NCBI RefSeq assembly: GCF_003945595.2
Contig: NW_024104095.1
Location: 620,001-684,000 of the forward strand
Direction: 5' to 3'
From: Pipra filicauda
Taxonomy: Eukaryota > Chordata > Aves > Passeriformes > Pipridae
Length of the DNA stretch: 64,000 nt
Part shown: positions 36,901 to 50,865 of the stretch, one piece after another
How positions within the stretch are numbered: position 1 is the first letter of the stretch
How the letters are laid out: each line of letters starts with the position of its first letter
Translations under genes and position numbers: made by a program
Notes under the pieces: generated by a model
Told to the model about the DNA's origin: nothing
What the model saw: only the letters and a program-made list of their open reading frames with translations
Database searches by the model: none

Positions 36901-39900
36901 AACCATATATTTTGATTTTTAAAGTCTCTGCAAAATGTCTTGTTCTTGAGCTCAGAAAAAGGATGAGCTCATATCTTGCTGTGTCATCAGGTTAAACCTT
37001 TAAACATAGATTGCCAGGTTTGTCACAATCACTGCCAGTGAACATTTAGTATGTCTGCAGTGAGTTAAGTGCGTGCAACAATGAGATATTAAGCACTGTG
37101 AAGGAAAGCCGGGCAGGGTGAAGTCAGAATTCCCCTGTGCCCTTTTGTGGTGTGACAGCCAAAGCTTCTCTGCCTGTCCTTGCTGTAATCCTTGCCATTA
37201 ATGCAGTGCTAATCACCCCAGCAAGGGAATAGCTCTTAGGTGGACAAGCATGTTATGCACCAAAGTGGCTCTAATGCTTTCAGATTTACTTTAAATCTGG
37301 GTTTGGTTACGGATCCCAGAGGACAATGTGCATTGATGCTGTCTCATCAAGATGACTTCTTCAGATTAGGCCTCCTCAAATTGGATGAAGCTAAAGAGAG
37401 CACAGAAAATTCTAGTCAAAAGTCCTTTTTATTGCATATGTTCTTTGCTGTGAAGCTCTTTGTTTTAAAAATTAATTTGCATCTAATAAAGACAGGGAAG
37501 ATCAGGTGAAAATGCCATCAATCTTCACTGCAAAGTCAGCAGCTCCTGGAGGCACCAGTGGGATTTCTAATACTATAAGTTTCTAATGTGCTTTTTGGAT
37601 ATAAAATAATATACATGTGTATTTCCTTATGTTCAGCTGAAATGAGATCCCAACAAAGCAGAATTTCTTCTGGCTGGAAAAGCACACTCTGCTCATGGAA
37701 GTGATGGGGAAATATGAACTGGTGGGTACAATTTGGTCATTTTTGATTCAGCTTAAATATGGCTGCAGAAAAAGGACAGTCTCCAGGTCGAGACCTGGGG
37801 GAGAAAAACACAACTGAGTGAACTTCTTCAAATAGAATCATCACAATCATAGTTGGTCTACCAGGATTGAGGTCAGGAATTGCTTCTGTCAAAGGCTGGG
37901 GGAAGGGAAACATGACAAGTCCATGTGAGTAAAGGCGAAGGTTTTCCAGGTGAAGCTCAGCTGACCTCTACTCGGAAAAGTGAAATTTTCTTAAGACAGA
38001 TCCAATTCAGTCATAAAATCATGTTCCCACTGGCAGCTCAAGTGCCATTAGGCTTTAAAATTCAGAAGGAGCAAGTATTGGAAATGCAGATACAGTTAAT
38101 TTTCTTGGAGAGGTTTAGATTTGGTGGGAATAAACTATCCCTCTAACATTATTTGCAACGTTCTCAAGACCTTTCTCCAAAAGAGCAGATTACTGAGAGG
38201 TTTGGAGAGCAGTTGCCTCAATGATCATAATTTTCAGGAGATTAAAAAACAAATAAAAATAATAATATTCCTGAGAGAGCCAGGGAAGTGGAGCCAAGTG
38301 AGTTATGAAAGGCTTTCCTCATGATTGCTCTAATTCTGTAGAAAGTGCTATACCTAATACAAAAGCTGCCTTGTATTCAATTTACATAAAGTGTTTTAGC
38401 ACCAGACCAGAGAGTTATAATTTGTCTCCCCAGAGGATAGTAATCATGCAACAAAAGAAGATATAATGGGTAGATATAGTGGCACTAAGATAGCAAAAAA
38501 AAACCTCTAAATAATCCACTTTTGTCACCTCAGCACAAAAAAAGGACAAACAACTGGTATCATCATTGTATTTGTATGAAAAATAGAACAACAAGTCTTT
38601 GAGATTTCCATGCTTCTCAGCCAGTGGGAAGTTCAAGAGCCATATTGCATTGGCTACAGCTTTTCCTCTGAACAAATATTCAGAACTCTTAAAAAATCAA
38701 GTTATTCCTTTTACTCAGAAGCTGAAAGAGCTGCTCTTTGTAATCAGCATATAATGGGACTGCCTAGAAATCTTAAAAGTGAACAGAAGTATCCCCTGTA
38801 GTGGTGTGGTGTCTGTGAACAATTGGCAGAAGTTTGGGAAGAAATAAGTGTATTTTTTACAATGATTATGCTTCTTAGAACCAATGACATCTGCCTTTAA
38901 TCATCAGAAAAGCAATCAGACATGAGCTTCTTAACCCTGAGTGTTTATCACTATTGTTTAATTAAATTTCTCACAAGAAACTGTAGAACTACTAAGCCAC
39001 ACAAGGATAGGTGAATTCCCTGAAAGTAATATGGTTTAGTGCATTAAAACTGAATTTTCTGAGTTATAAAACAATGAGAGAGAAAGATTAAGACCAAATT
39101 ATAATGCAAGCTACTGCTCCTGGTCTAACTTAACTGGGTAAATGTGTAAAGTTTATTCTTTAGTTGTCCTTTTCATTGCCCCAGGTGGCTGATGGTTTGT
39201 GCCTCTGGTGTTACACCACCCATCAGTAGATTTAAGATTTTCTCTGCTCGTTCCTTGTGCTTTGATGAGCTGTACTTTCATCTGATTTTAATCCATAGCA
39301 TAGATTTGAGAAATGTTACTTCACTGACTTCAAGGTAACTTGCACTCTCTGAGGAAGAGACAATTCCTAGAGTTCTCAGAGCAGGTAGGAATACTCTTAC
39401 TTGTTAGGAAAACACATAAAACACATTGAAATCAGTGACTTTTTATTTGGAACGGAAACCTCCTGTTGACAGGAAAACCTTTCTTCCGAACAAAATAGAG
39501 GAGAGAAAGAGTTTTGAACTTCTGCTCAGCTTGATAAGGAGTTTGTATTTTTTACTTAATCTGTCTAAAAGCCAGCCTGTTCCTGACCTGCTTCCTGAGG
39601 AGATAGAGGAGCAATCCCCAAGGGCAGCCATCCTGCACTTGCACTGCCTGACCACTCTGCTGCCTCCAATCTCCATCCTCCCTGAAGCAGCAACTCCTTC
39701 AGATTAGTGGGAAATCTGCTCTGATCTGTCAATAGGCCTTTCATGGCTCTTGAGCAACTCTAAGAGCTTGCAGTTGGGTGCAAGAACCTCAGTGCAACTG
39801 CAGATTCTGGGTCTGCATCCCAAAATCCCGGAGTCTGAGCTGAGGAACTCAGATTTCCAGCACTGCCCATGAGGATTTTAACTTCAGCAGTGGTAGGGGT

Positions 39901-41289
39901 CCAGATTTTGTTTTGTGAAGATTTTTGTGTCTTGGTGCAGGGAACAGGTGGTAATTCCTGGCTTTGATTTGTTACACTTTTCATCAAGTTAAGGCCCTTT
40001 CCCTGTTTTACACACCAAACATTTCATGTTTGAGAATTCAGTAATAAAGCAGTATCTGTGAATTTGTCCTAATGTATCAAGGCTGCAAAGAGAATGAGGT
40101 AGCAAAGATTCCACTTTTTTATAGCCCTTGATTTTTCTTCACTGTTACAAAGCTGCATTTATTACCTTTTAGAGCAATTCATTTTATGGGGTTTGTGTGA
40201 TAAATGACTTCAGGCTGCACAATACATTTTCCTTTCCTGAGGTTTTCTTATGTGTGTTTGTATGTCTGTGCTTAAAGAGAGAGTGGAATTATCTAAGACA
40301 GTAAAAAAGGGAAGCTGAGGGATGAGTAGGGAATTGTTCTCTGTCGAAATTAAAACAAGAGAAAGAGCAACAAAAGAAATGGTAAGTACATATTAGAATT
40401 TACATTCCGGTTGAACAGTAAAGCACCCAAATGAGGAAAATCTGCTCTCGGATTCTTCAGCACTCTAGGTAAACATATGCAAACTGCCATTTAAAAGATT
40501 CACTTGTCTTTTGTTGACAATATAATCTCTTCTTTAATTGACAATCACAGTTACACTTAAAAAACCTGTTTGAGTACACTTACCTCTGCAAATTTATCAC
40601 TGTGATGAAAGCTATCAAAACAATAGAAACAGTTGTATTTAGTACTTCATATCCAAATATTTCTACAGATTTAAATTGCTTTGTCTAACCGAAAGTAGCA
40701 GTTTTAATGCCTTTTTTTTCCCCAAACAGTTCCAAATGTCCCCATAACAGTAGATTTCTACCACTTTGCTTAGTAAGCAGAATCCAAACATGGTAACACA
40801 GACTCCTGAAAGTTTCATAGCAAAGTGAGATGTTCTTCTGATGCTCTCTCAAGGAAATGTAAGGAGAAAATTCCAATGCACTTTCCCTACACTTTGCGTC
40901 TGGAACAACATCATGAGAAGCATCAAAACCCTAGACCAGACTGATCTTAGAACTGAAGAATACCAGAATTATTAGAGAGATTGTTTATAATGCTTGTATG
41001 GGTTTTCAGATGTCACTTTTCAGATCTGCTTGTAACTGATAACTAGAACTAAAGGCTTAAATATATAGAACACCGTATTTTTATTTATTAAGGGAGGAAG
41101 GTTCAAAAGTAATTTTGACTCAAAGTTGATGTTCTTTACACAGTGGGTAAATGGAACTGGTGCACTCAAATCCAAATTTTGTGTTGATCCAAATGAATAA
41201 TGAAAAGTAAATTATTATTTATTCAAAAAGTATGTATATATGGCTGTAATTTTTATAAGACATATAAGACTTTTCTCCCAGATAACAAG
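33946..41289. other. Intergenic 7.3 kb, no gene recognised
   Basis: AT-rich, with short scattered frames and no clear repeat family. It includes a T run at 34,418-34,432 and a perfect inverted repeat at 34,978-35,001. Confidence 0.7.
34978..35001. repeat. Perfect 10-bp inverted repeat
   Basis: TGATAATCAA, a GATA spacer, then TTGATTATCA form perfectly complementary arms. The half-sites resemble homeodomain/Onecut-type core sequence (ATTGATTA). Function is unknown. Confidence 0.7.
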
Positions 41290-41548
41290 TGACTGGACAA
41301 GAGGAAATGGCCTCAAACTGTGCCAGAGAAGGCTTAGTTTCGAAATCAGGAAAAGACTTTTCACAGAAAGAGTTGTCAAGCATTGGAACAGGTTGCCCAG
41401 GACAGTGGTGGAGTCATCACCCCTGGAAGAGTTCCAAAAATGTGTGGAGGTGGTGCTTGAGGATGTGGTTTAGTGATGAACATGGTGGTGGGTCTGGGTT
41501 GATGGTTAGACTCGATGATCTTAAAGGTCCTTAATAATTCTATGATTG
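41290..41548 (+). mobile_element. CR1 LINE 3'-end fragment with ORF2 C-terminus
   Basis: The plus-strand frame ending at 41,473 reads [39 protein letters not shown], then [10 protein letters not shown], the standard end of CR1 ORF2. The 3' untranslated part continues through GACTCGATGATCTTAAAGGT to AATTCTATGATTG. It is truncated on the 5' side, so there is no active element. Confidence 0.93.
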
Positions 41549-42437
41549 TTACTTGTTTTTTACATTCTTGTCAATGCTGTCCTGCAAATGGCAGAGCTCA
41601 CTGGACAGTACTGAAGAATCCAGCAGCTGTGCACCTTAAAAATATTCTGCTACATTTGAACTAACTTTACAGTTTGGATTAGAAATTGCTTGTTTCCACT
41701 GTCCTGATTAAGTTTCCAAATAAATGGTTCACTTCCAATATTGCCTCTCAATTGGTAAGTCAGGGCTCAAAAAGTAATAACAATAAGAAAATTGCAAGGT
41801 AGCTTTAATGGCTAATGTATAGGAACGAATTTTTTGTGACTCTCATAAAAATCAAAAGATTGAGCCAAATGAATTCTTTTACTTCTGAATTTGCAGTTGC
41901 AAGTTGAGTGCTTAGTGCATAGAGGGAGATGATAGTCTTTTACATGTAATGGTGTTTCATTAGCTTCCCTATTTATTCAAATTATGCTTTTACTGTTATA
42001 GAACTCTTATGTTTATATTTACATTTTATAGTCTTATGTTTACTTAAGAGAATAACTTGAAAACATTCCACAGATGTAGCAGCACTGAAAACCTGCCACA
42101 ATCCAGTGAGAAAGTGCTTAGTTAGTAAATGTCATTTAATCAAAACCATTCAAACTGTTAGGAGAGAAAAAAAAAACACACTTTTATGGTAATTGCATCT
42201 AGTAAAGGATATGCTGCTGTTTCTTGACTGGCATGTGGTTGGAAAGTCTGTGTTCATGCTTTTGGTGGCCTTAATGGGGGGGTTAAATGTCTGCAAATGG
42301 CTCAGGCCTCTGCAAGAATATTTTAGGTAATTTAAAACCTCTCCCTGTGACAACAGAAAATGGACTTGGTGAAATATTCCACCCAGTGCCCAGAGAGCCA
42401 CTTTGTTGGTGTTGTCATCAGTAGGCTTCAGGATGGA

Positions 42438-42483
42438 GGGAAAAAGTAAATAATGTTCAGAGGGGAAAAGTAAATAATGTGCA
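42438..42483. repeat. Short direct repeat, 22-bp units
   Basis: GGGAAAAAGTAAATAATGTT-type sequence at 42,438-42,459 recurs at 42,462-42,483 with two mismatches. Confidence 0.8.
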
Positions 42484-42770
42484 ATCCTACTGTAGAATAG
42501 CAGCAAATACCAAACTATGGAACACAAGAGAGAGGAAATGCTTGTCTCCTAATTAAACTACTCACCCACTTACCAGCATTTGCAAATGAAATACCTAAAA
42601 GATGTATTTTTTTCCCTGGGAAGTCTGTTACTTCCCACTTGAGAAAGCTGCATGTTTTCCAACACTTAAGCACGAAAGCTGCAGCACCTTTTTTACTGGG
42701 AACTATTCTGGTCTAATGTTCAAAGACTCACGTGGGCTTTTCCAGGCGTTTAAAAAGAAGCTCTTGAAGC

Positions 42771-42828
42771 GTGGAATGGTTGGGGTTGCAAGGGAACTTT
42801 GAAGGTCCAAAAAGTTCCACCTGCCTTC
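42771..42828 (-). mobile_element. Diverged CR1 3'-end fragment (tentative)
   Basis: GTGGAATGGTTGGGGTTGCA, AGGGAACTTTGAAGGTCC and AGTTCCACCTGCC line up with the reverse strand of a CR1 3' end (AATGGTTTGGGTTGGAAGGG ... AGTTCCAACCCCCTGCC). It is short and diverged. The GC-richer sequence that follows (to about 42,960) is not recognised. Confidence 0.5.
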
Positions 42829-44473
42829 CTCGTGCAGAGCTGGAGCTGCTCAGGCTGGTGGAGGTGTTGGAGGACGCCGAGGGGGCCAGGTCAGGATTAC
42901 TCGAGTTAAAAGGTGCTGGGTTTAAGTCACGCTGCAAAGCCTCGATGCAGAGGCACACAATTGGTTATAATTGTACCATCCTGAGGAAGCCTGTGCACTG
43001 CTGGATTTCAGGCCAATGATTTGGATGTAAATCCTAGGCTTGGAACACCTACACTTGGACTCTCCGTGCTTGAGTTGCCGGGTCAAGCTTTGCAAATGTT
43101 TTCTTTCCAGGACAAGCAAATCTCCAGAGCTTGTGGTGGTCTGAATTCCACTGCATGAGAGCTTGGACAGAGATTTTAGTGCTGTTTATGCAGGAGGGAA
43201 AGGAGTTCTGGGAACCTTACTGCCTGGCTTTAGAATTATGTTTCAAATTTGTGGTGGTTCGTGGTCATTTCAGGCCAAGCTGCTGTAATTCCATAAATTG
43301 TGTCCTTGGCTCTGTTCCTGCTGCTCAAAGGTGTTTCTCTTCAATCATGAGAGGGTTAAAGCAATGTGTTCTCTATAAGGACTCCAAGGATTTCACCTGT
43401 TATAGAGCAAGATGAGTAAAGATCATGATACATAATCAAATAATTATGCATTTAATCATTTATCTAGCAAGTCTTCCATGTTCTCATCCATAAGGAGAGG
43501 GGAATTTGGAAGCATTAATTGATATTTCTAATTAATTGACAGCATTTGTAGATAAATTCCAAAGTATGAATTTTGGCCAAAGTCCCCGTTTGAGGTGTCA
43601 GACTTTTCTGTGTGATTTGTAACTGAGTTCAAAAGGTCTTCGTTTTGAGTTTTGGCTTACTGAGTCTTTTTAAAGAAAACTGAAAGTTAAAAAGCTCATT
43701 TTTAAAATGTGTTTAAATTAAATATCATTCTTGCAGCTTCAGGGCTCATAAATGTTTTCAGACAAACCAATATCTATTAGAAAACATTTAAACAGACATT
43801 ACAAATATAAGTATAGAAAGAATTAATTTGCAACATTTTATCATAAAGGCATTTGCAAATTGCTTCCTACATGGCTCAACTATTTGTAGTTATTTGTTCT
43901 TTTTCCACTGGAGCAGAGTAAAATTCTTCTTTCCAGCTTCTTGCTGCTGTTGTCTCTTAAAATGAATTGTGTTCCCCACACAGCACCCACGATCGATGCA
44001 AATATGCTTTGATTTTTTTCACAAAGCAATTACCCCTAAATACCAGAGTTCATTGCCGGGTTAGTGCATCTTGTGCTGCTGATTTCAAACTGGAGGACTC
44101 ATTTGTAAACAATTTCTTTTTGCATTACCATTTAGGAGTTGAATGATGTGATGCCTCACTATCAGTTTATTTCCAAACACAGTTAAATGCTTGACTCCAT
44201 CACCTGAATGTAAGAATCCCTTTTCCCAGTTTTTCATGAATGCATCACACCTTCTTTTGACATGATTTGGGTTGTGAGGTCTCTTAAAAAGAGTGGAAAG
44301 ATTTATCACTTTTTGATGAATTTGACCGAAATGCAGAAATCCTGGGAAGGATATTATAAAAAATCAAACAGCATCGAGGAGTATTTTAGGTTGAACTCAA
44401 TAAAGTCACAGCAAAGGTGAATTTGAGAGGAGTTAAATTATTCAACTGTAATATTCCTAATCTCTATTTGAGG
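42829..44473. other. Intergenic, no gene recognised
   Basis: The first 130 bases are GC-richer with several CpGs and carry open frames on both strands. The minus-strand frame is a Ser-rich low-complexity peptide. I see no domain or convincing splice pair. The rest is AT-rich and unremarkable. Confidence 0.6.
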
Positions 44474-44530
44474 CATAGAATCATAGAATCATTAAGGTTG
44501 GAAAAGACCTCCAAGATCATCTAGTCCAAC
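44474..44530 (-). mobile_element. CR1 LINE 3'-terminal fragment
   Basis: CATAGAATCATAGAATCATT, AAGGTTGGAAAAGACCTCCA and AGATCATCTAGTCCAAC form the reverse strand of the extreme CR1 3' end, including the tail repeats. Only about 57 bases remain, consistent with severe 5' truncation on insertion. Confidence 0.88.
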
Positions 44531-45595
44531 ATACTGTTTGTCTTTTTGGAGGTACAGTTTTAAACCAATAAACAAAAAACAAAATAAGGAGTTTGGCATT
44601 GTGAAAACAAGGTCCTGCTTGTCAACCTACTTGGTCTTCCACCAAGGATAGAAGTATCTATGTGCAAGTACAACTGGCACAGTTTATTTTCCAAATAAAC
44701 TTTTGAGAGAGTTTTAAAAAGAAATTTGCACAGTGTCAGTGCTTGGGGAGATAAACTGCAGCTCCCTGAACTCCGAGCACTTCAGGGACACCATTCAGTG
44801 CATAGCGAGGGGAATAAGAAAACTGTTTTCTTATCTCAGTGGAGGATCTTGGGTTTTTTAAAGTGAAAAGTTGCCCCTTTCCCAAGTGAGGACTTATTTC
44901 TATCAGCCTCCAGCTTCTCTGAGACACAAGAAGCTGCTTTGAAGGCTGCTCTGCTCTTCATCACAGACTTACTACTCACAGATTTCCATTTGTTTCATAA
45001 TGTTTCTTTTCCCAGTCTGTGCCATTTCATTAATATCTGGGCTGATCCCCAGATGAATTAATTACTTTAAATTCTTACACTGTAGGTAACATTCCACCTG
45101 TATTTATTTGTTTGTATTTATTTGCTTTTGATTTTTTTTACCTGGAGCAAGTTACTATTCAGCAGATATTCAATTCCACGTTATTTTCACAGACAAGAAG
45201 CAAAGCAGAGGGTTTTCTCTTTGATATCCTTTATTTATTGTTCCAGAGTTGTAAAGGGACTGGTTCTGCCACTGTTTGGAATGAAATACAGGTTATCTCA
45301 CTAAATCAATGTCAAATCTGATAGTCATGAGGCAGATGAGTTCCTGGAAACTCAATACACACAAAGTTTTGAATTAGCAATATTTTGACTTTTCACCCCA
45401 GAATTATAACGAAGGAGTGTTTTTAATCCTGGATCAGTTGCATATCCATCACGTTTTAAAGCTGTTTGCTTACAACAAATTTCCTGACTCTTATTACAAC
45501 AGCTAAAAAGCACCATTGTTAATGTTTTGTCCTGGATTCCATCACAGTGTGTTTAGCCAGTATTTATGTGGAAAAACTTTGAAATGTGACATACT

Positions 45596-45632
45596 AGATC
45601 ATTCCTACAGACTCATTGAGGTTGGAAAGTGG
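45596..45632 (-). mobile_element. Possible CR1 3'-terminal remnant
   Basis: CAGACTCATTGAGGTTGGAA resembles the reverse strand of a CR1 3' end, but the match stops after about 37 bases. It could be chance. Confidence 0.3.
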
Positions 45633-47583
45633 CCATTTACTCACTTTTATTTACCCCTAAACTTGTCTGCTGGGTGTTGCAGGCCTGGCAGTGAACATTG
45701 CTAAAGCTACATTGCCCAGAGAAGAGGAAACCTGGTTTAATATTTACCCTTGACTCCTCTACTGCAAATGACTCCTCCAGTTTTCAGGAAAAGAGTTTCC
45801 CTCCTTGATTTAACTCCAGTTGCACTTTGGAGACCTTTTCTGAGGGATGTATCTCCCAGGATACAGATGTCACTTAGATTCTGATGAAAGCTTTTCCTGT
45901 GATTCAGGTTTCTGTGAAACTCTGTAATTGAGGTTTGGTCCCAAAGGCTTTAGTGTTCCTAATTCTTGACACTGAAAGCAGCTGGGCTCCCTCCTTCCTT
46001 TCAAAAATACCATTTCCTTCATATGTAGGACTTTTTCCCTTCCTCCCTTCCAAATTTGGGGGCCTTGTTGAGAGGTTTAGTTATAAGGAACCAAGGACCA
46101 GGGTGGCTTGCTTGAATGATGGAAGAAACAGGAGACAAAACTGACCAACAAATCTGAGCCTCCTAATTTTATGGTGGTGTCCCCCCACATCTATAGGAGA
46201 AAGGAAGCTCTTACAAGATCCTGGCCTAAGAGAGCTCCCAATGAGCAAATCTAAACTGGATTTCTTACTTAATCTGTGGGGGTTTTCTTGTCTAGCTGTT
46301 AAACTTCTCCAGCTTTAAAATGGGAGCAGTTTTCTTTCTTTCGTCCCATCTCGCCTCAAACATGATCAAATTTTCCATCTGCCCTAAACTTAACACACCA
46401 GTGCCTTATTTCTGCTAACAATCATTTTTGAACTGTACTGAAGCACCACTTCACACTTACTGCCTCAAGGAATGGGCAAACCTTTCAAATTGCTCAGTCC
46501 CCTTGGATTACCAAGCTTTATTGTATCCATATTCCTCCTGTCTGATACCAAGGAGCCTCATGTACTGTACAGATGTTGAGGGTCTCACGTTGTAGCAATG
46601 GTGAAATTTTTTTTCTCTGCATAGTACTAATCTGGCAGTTTAAATCTGCTTTTTCATGCACATTCTGCATCTGTGTATTGCTCTTGCTCCTGCATACAGG
46701 GGAAAATGAGGACATTAAACCCCACTCTGTAGCTGTAAACCTTCTTCATAATTCTGCTCTTTCTTCCCATTCAAAGGTCTCAAATCACGTTTTAGTTTAA
46801 CTGTTTCATGCAAGGAGATGTGTGTAAATAAATTTATGGTTATTTTGTCTTTTATCAAGTAAAAGAAGCTGAAGTTTCTGAAGTTACCTTATGGTGATGT
46901 TCATATAAATGAGTGTAACTTCCAAACTCAGTTCCATACTTTTTTCCAGTTAGGTTATTACTTGGAGTGTGAGGTTATAGATAGAATTCAACAGGGTTGG
47001 CACATATGGCTGAATCTCAGAGCTGGTTAGAAATCAATATCTGCACTCCACATCCAGGACAGCTCAGGCAGAAGGGCCAGTCCAGCCTAAGGATCCCAGA
47101 GGATGATCCTGACTGAGTTCAGAGTAAGGACACTGCCCCCCCAACACTGCCACTGCCCCCTCAATGGTGCCACTGCCTCCCACTGCTTTGGGGAGTCAGA
47201 GCAACACACCATTTAAAGGCAGCTCAGCTCCCAAGTCAGTGGCACAGTCAGACAGAAGGAATTGGAGCTGTGTTGTTGAAACAGGATGGATCTTTTCTGA
47301 AGAAAATCCTCCCTGCTAATAGGATGACCTGTGCCTGCAGTATTTTTCTTTCCTGTTTGTGTGATTATAAAGTTCAAAGGTAATTTCACAAACCTGCATC
47401 TGAATGACTCAACGCTGGTAAATGTTCCAGCACCCGCTGTGATTTAGTGCAATAATCAATTTAAACATATTTTATATAGAAAAATGATCAAGCATTTCCT
47501 GTATTCAGCTCCCCAGGGTTTTCCAGGGCTTTTACACTTAGGCAAGAAAAGAGCTTTCATAGAGAAACCTCACATTTTTATTT

Positions 47584-47601
47584 AAAAAAAAAAAAAAAAA
47601 A
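47584..47601. repeat. Poly(A) run, 18 A
   Basis: Uninterrupted A18 with no recognisable retroposon body next to it. Confidence 0.85.
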
Positions 47602-50184
47602 GAAACAACCTACAAATGTGTGCTATTGTCCTAATAATTGCTTTGTATTTGAGGTAGGCATTTTTCTTTAGCTAACCTTCTGCTATGCACATTAAAGTTC
47701 AGAGGAAAACTTCTTTAGTGGAGGTGGCATCATGGTGCTCTGAGCATTGATTTGCTGCATTACCTGAAGAAGCAACACTTATTTACAGGCCAGGATTCTC
47801 GTGGAACATTTTCCTGAGTGCTGTTGAATCATTTGCCTGGTAAAAGCAGCAGCTGCAAAAGAGTCTCATCAGTGGCAATCACACAAAAGTTGTTACCGAA
47901 GTAAATTACATTAATTCCAGATTTTTTTAATTTTTCATATAAATATATTGTTTGGTGATTCCATAATCCTGGAAGTCATGATTTTCTGTTATACCAAAAA
48001 CATCACTGTCACCAGCATTTTGGGGAATTGATTCTCTGTGTTATTGTAGTGACTAATAAATATTCTCTCTTCTGTAAAATGAAGATCCTTTCTCAATCCT
48101 TACCGAGAATAAATACTTGGGCTCTTACACATGAAAACTTTATCATGTTTTTGACTTGGTGTTGCAAAAAAAAAGAACCTTGGAAAGCTGAATTTAACAG
48201 AGGGAAAGGAAAATGTGGGTTGAGCCAGAAATTATCTGGTTTGCTTTGGGGGCGAGACAGTTCTGAAATCAAGCAGCAGAAACAAAACCTGCCATGACCT
48301 TATGCTTCACTTCAAGAATTGTAAAATCTAGGAGAAATAACTGTGTCATGTGCTGTAAGAATAACAAGAGCCTGGGTGATAAGTTAACGTGACAAATGTC
48401 TCTCCAGCATTTTACTTATTTGTGGTGTAAATCTAAGAATACCCAGAAACTGAGGATGGCATTTGGCTTTTCCATTGTTAATGGCTCCAGTAGGTGTCTG
48501 TGGAAAGTTTACCTTCTCTACTGTGAATTTTATCATGAGTTTGGCAGCACTAATTGTTTCACTGTGGGGTTTGATTGGGTATCACTGATAAAAGTTTAGT
48601 AGTTTATATCATTGATATTTTCCAACACATCCTGCTGAATCAACTAATGATGGTGTATTAAAAAAGAAAATAAATTCATACCTTAACTCTGCCAAGGAAA
48701 TTGTTTTCTGCTCTAAAGTAATAATTGACAACAGAACTACGAGTGAGATCAGTAGAAGGAAAATAGTTTATTTTAAAGAATCTTAAAAGCTTTTCATTAG
48801 AGGAACCCCCATTTATAATGATGTGGCAGATCATCCTCATACAGGCTGACAAATAAATGAATGCTTGAAATTTGATCCAAAATGACAGAGCTTGGTCAAA
48901 ATAAGTTCTGAAATGCACTTGGCTTTTAATCTGTAAACTATAAATGCCTTGGGTTTGGGGGTGTTCTACAGAACAGTTTCCAATTTGCTGATTTTCCCCA
49001 TTTATAGTAAGCTCTGAGCATTTTTCAAAGCAGGGAATGTAACTGCAAATCCACTGAGTTTTGCATGAACTTAACAATTGATTCAAAGTTAAACAAAAGG
49101 TGATGCATGTGGAGAGAAGAAATTAAAATTTTATTAGGTTCAGCTGCATCAATCCTGATATATTTTCCACTTTATCTTTCTTTCAGCTGGAATTAAAAAA
49201 TGCTGCTGTTCTTGACTAATTTTATTATTTTATAACTCGCTTCAAAAATTTATATAAACTTCAGAGGCTCAGCATTTTTTGCAAATGTTGACCCATGACT
49301 GGCCAATTTAAATTTCAACAAGGTCAGACCTACCACCCATAATTCATATGATGAAATGCCTCATAAAATCTGAAAAATAATACACTGGGAAGTGCAGAGG
49401 GAACAGGACCTTCTTCAGCTGCTGAAAAAAGCAATAAAACGTTGCAGTATTTCTCTTCGTAGGAGCAATAACAAAACCTTTTCAGCCAATAATCTGACTT
49501 GATTTTAAAGAACATTCAATTTGCTTCCTAGTGAAGATATTTTCTGAACGTATTATATAGATAACCCAGAACTGGGGGCCAACCTGGATGAATAACAAGG
49601 TGCCTGATCTGATATTTCTATAAAATAATCTCTGCCCGGCTTGGATTTCCACAGCTCAGTGCCAGTGCCAGTGAAGAGTGACTGGGACTCACAGCCAAAA
49701 TATGTTGTGGGTAAAAAAAGGCTCCCAAAACTACTTTGTGGGGTTTCCAGAATCACAGTAGCATTTGTTTCATTAATACCATTGCAGTGGAGTGGCTTTT
49801 GAGAACATGTTGGAATCATCCTGAACTGTTGATTTTCTGGCTACAATTAAAACTGGGGTTTAAGAATGAATATGTGGGGTGAGGGTTTGCAAAAACTCTT
49901 TTGGAATTTTATTAAATTAGGAAGTGGAGAGAGAATGTTGTGAGTTTTATTAATGAACTGCCTGTATCCAGATGACTAAATGCCTTCTCCACTCACAGCC
50001 TGGATTCATTTGAGTTCTTCTGGATTGATACTGGTTTAATTGAGATCATTTTGGGCTTCCATTGCTCCCCAAGGATAAATGTAGTAGCTGGAAGGACATT
50101 TGTTGCTATGTGATGCCCTGCAGTTGCTACAGCATGACATAAACCCACAGTAATCCACAAAACACTGTCTCATATGAATTATCT

Positions 50185-50206
50185 CATATATATATATCTA
50201 TATATG
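50185..50206. repeat. TA-rich microsatellite
   Basis: An alternating TA run interrupted by single C and G bases. Likely polymorphic. Confidence 0.85.
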
Positions 50207-50848
50207 TATCTATTCTAGTGCTGTCTATGTATTACTTATGTATGTGCTTGTCTGTAGATTGGAATTTTTCATTTTTTTTTTATGTGAAGCATAGGAAGGT
50301 ACCAATAACTTATTTATATTTGCATAGATCTTGTTGTGACAAAGCACAGAAGTCCCATATTGATCAGCAGGATTTAAATGTGTGTTATCCATCCTGCTGA
50401 GCTGCAGCCAGCATTTTTTAGTGCTCAGTGGCAGTGGGACAACTCTCTTTTGTAAGCTATGAAATAGGAAATTTGTGTGAGGAAATTTCTTTCCCACTTC
50501 TCCAACACTTAGAATTATTTACATTTCAAAGTAAAATGGGTTGCTCCCATGTAAGTGAAATGGGATTATTTTGCTTTGCTCTAAGATTGAACTGACTATC
50601 ATGTAGCTTTGGAGTCTTGGACAAAGCCTGAAACTCGAAGTGGGAAGAGTATAAATGACACGTTAGAGTGGTGTGTCATAAAACCTGTGATAGGTTTAAA
50701 AACGGATCCATTTTAAGGAAAAAAAAGATGAAAGGGCAATAGACATAATGGCATTACTGTAATAGCAGGCACTGTGGAGCTGAGTAAGGGAAGCCAGTGG
50801 AATGATTCCATAGTTTCAGCAGAAAATGCCCCCTAATTTAACATACTG

Positions 50849-50865
50849 ATATATATATATATATT
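50849..50865. repeat. (AT)n microsatellite
   Basis: An uninterrupted alternating A/T run of about 17 bases. Confidence 0.85.

Noticed and set aside
37828..37870. CR1-tail-like ATAGAATCATCACAATCATA
   Set aside because: It is not followed by the GGTTGGAA... segment that marks a CR1 3' end, so it is left as simple AT-rich sequence.
42728..42958. Ser-rich minus-strand frame and overlapping plus-strand frame
   Set aside because: Part of it is explained by a diverged CR1 3' end. The peptide is low complexity and both strands are open, as expected from composition.
48051..48090. Second possible MIR fragment (CTCTTCTGTAAAATGAAGAT)
   Set aside because: Short match without the flanking MIR core. Compatible with chance.
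48676..49086. 136-aa minus-strand open frame
   Set aside because: AT-rich codons, no domain, no start context or splice partner. A 400-base frame in 64 kb is compatible with chance.
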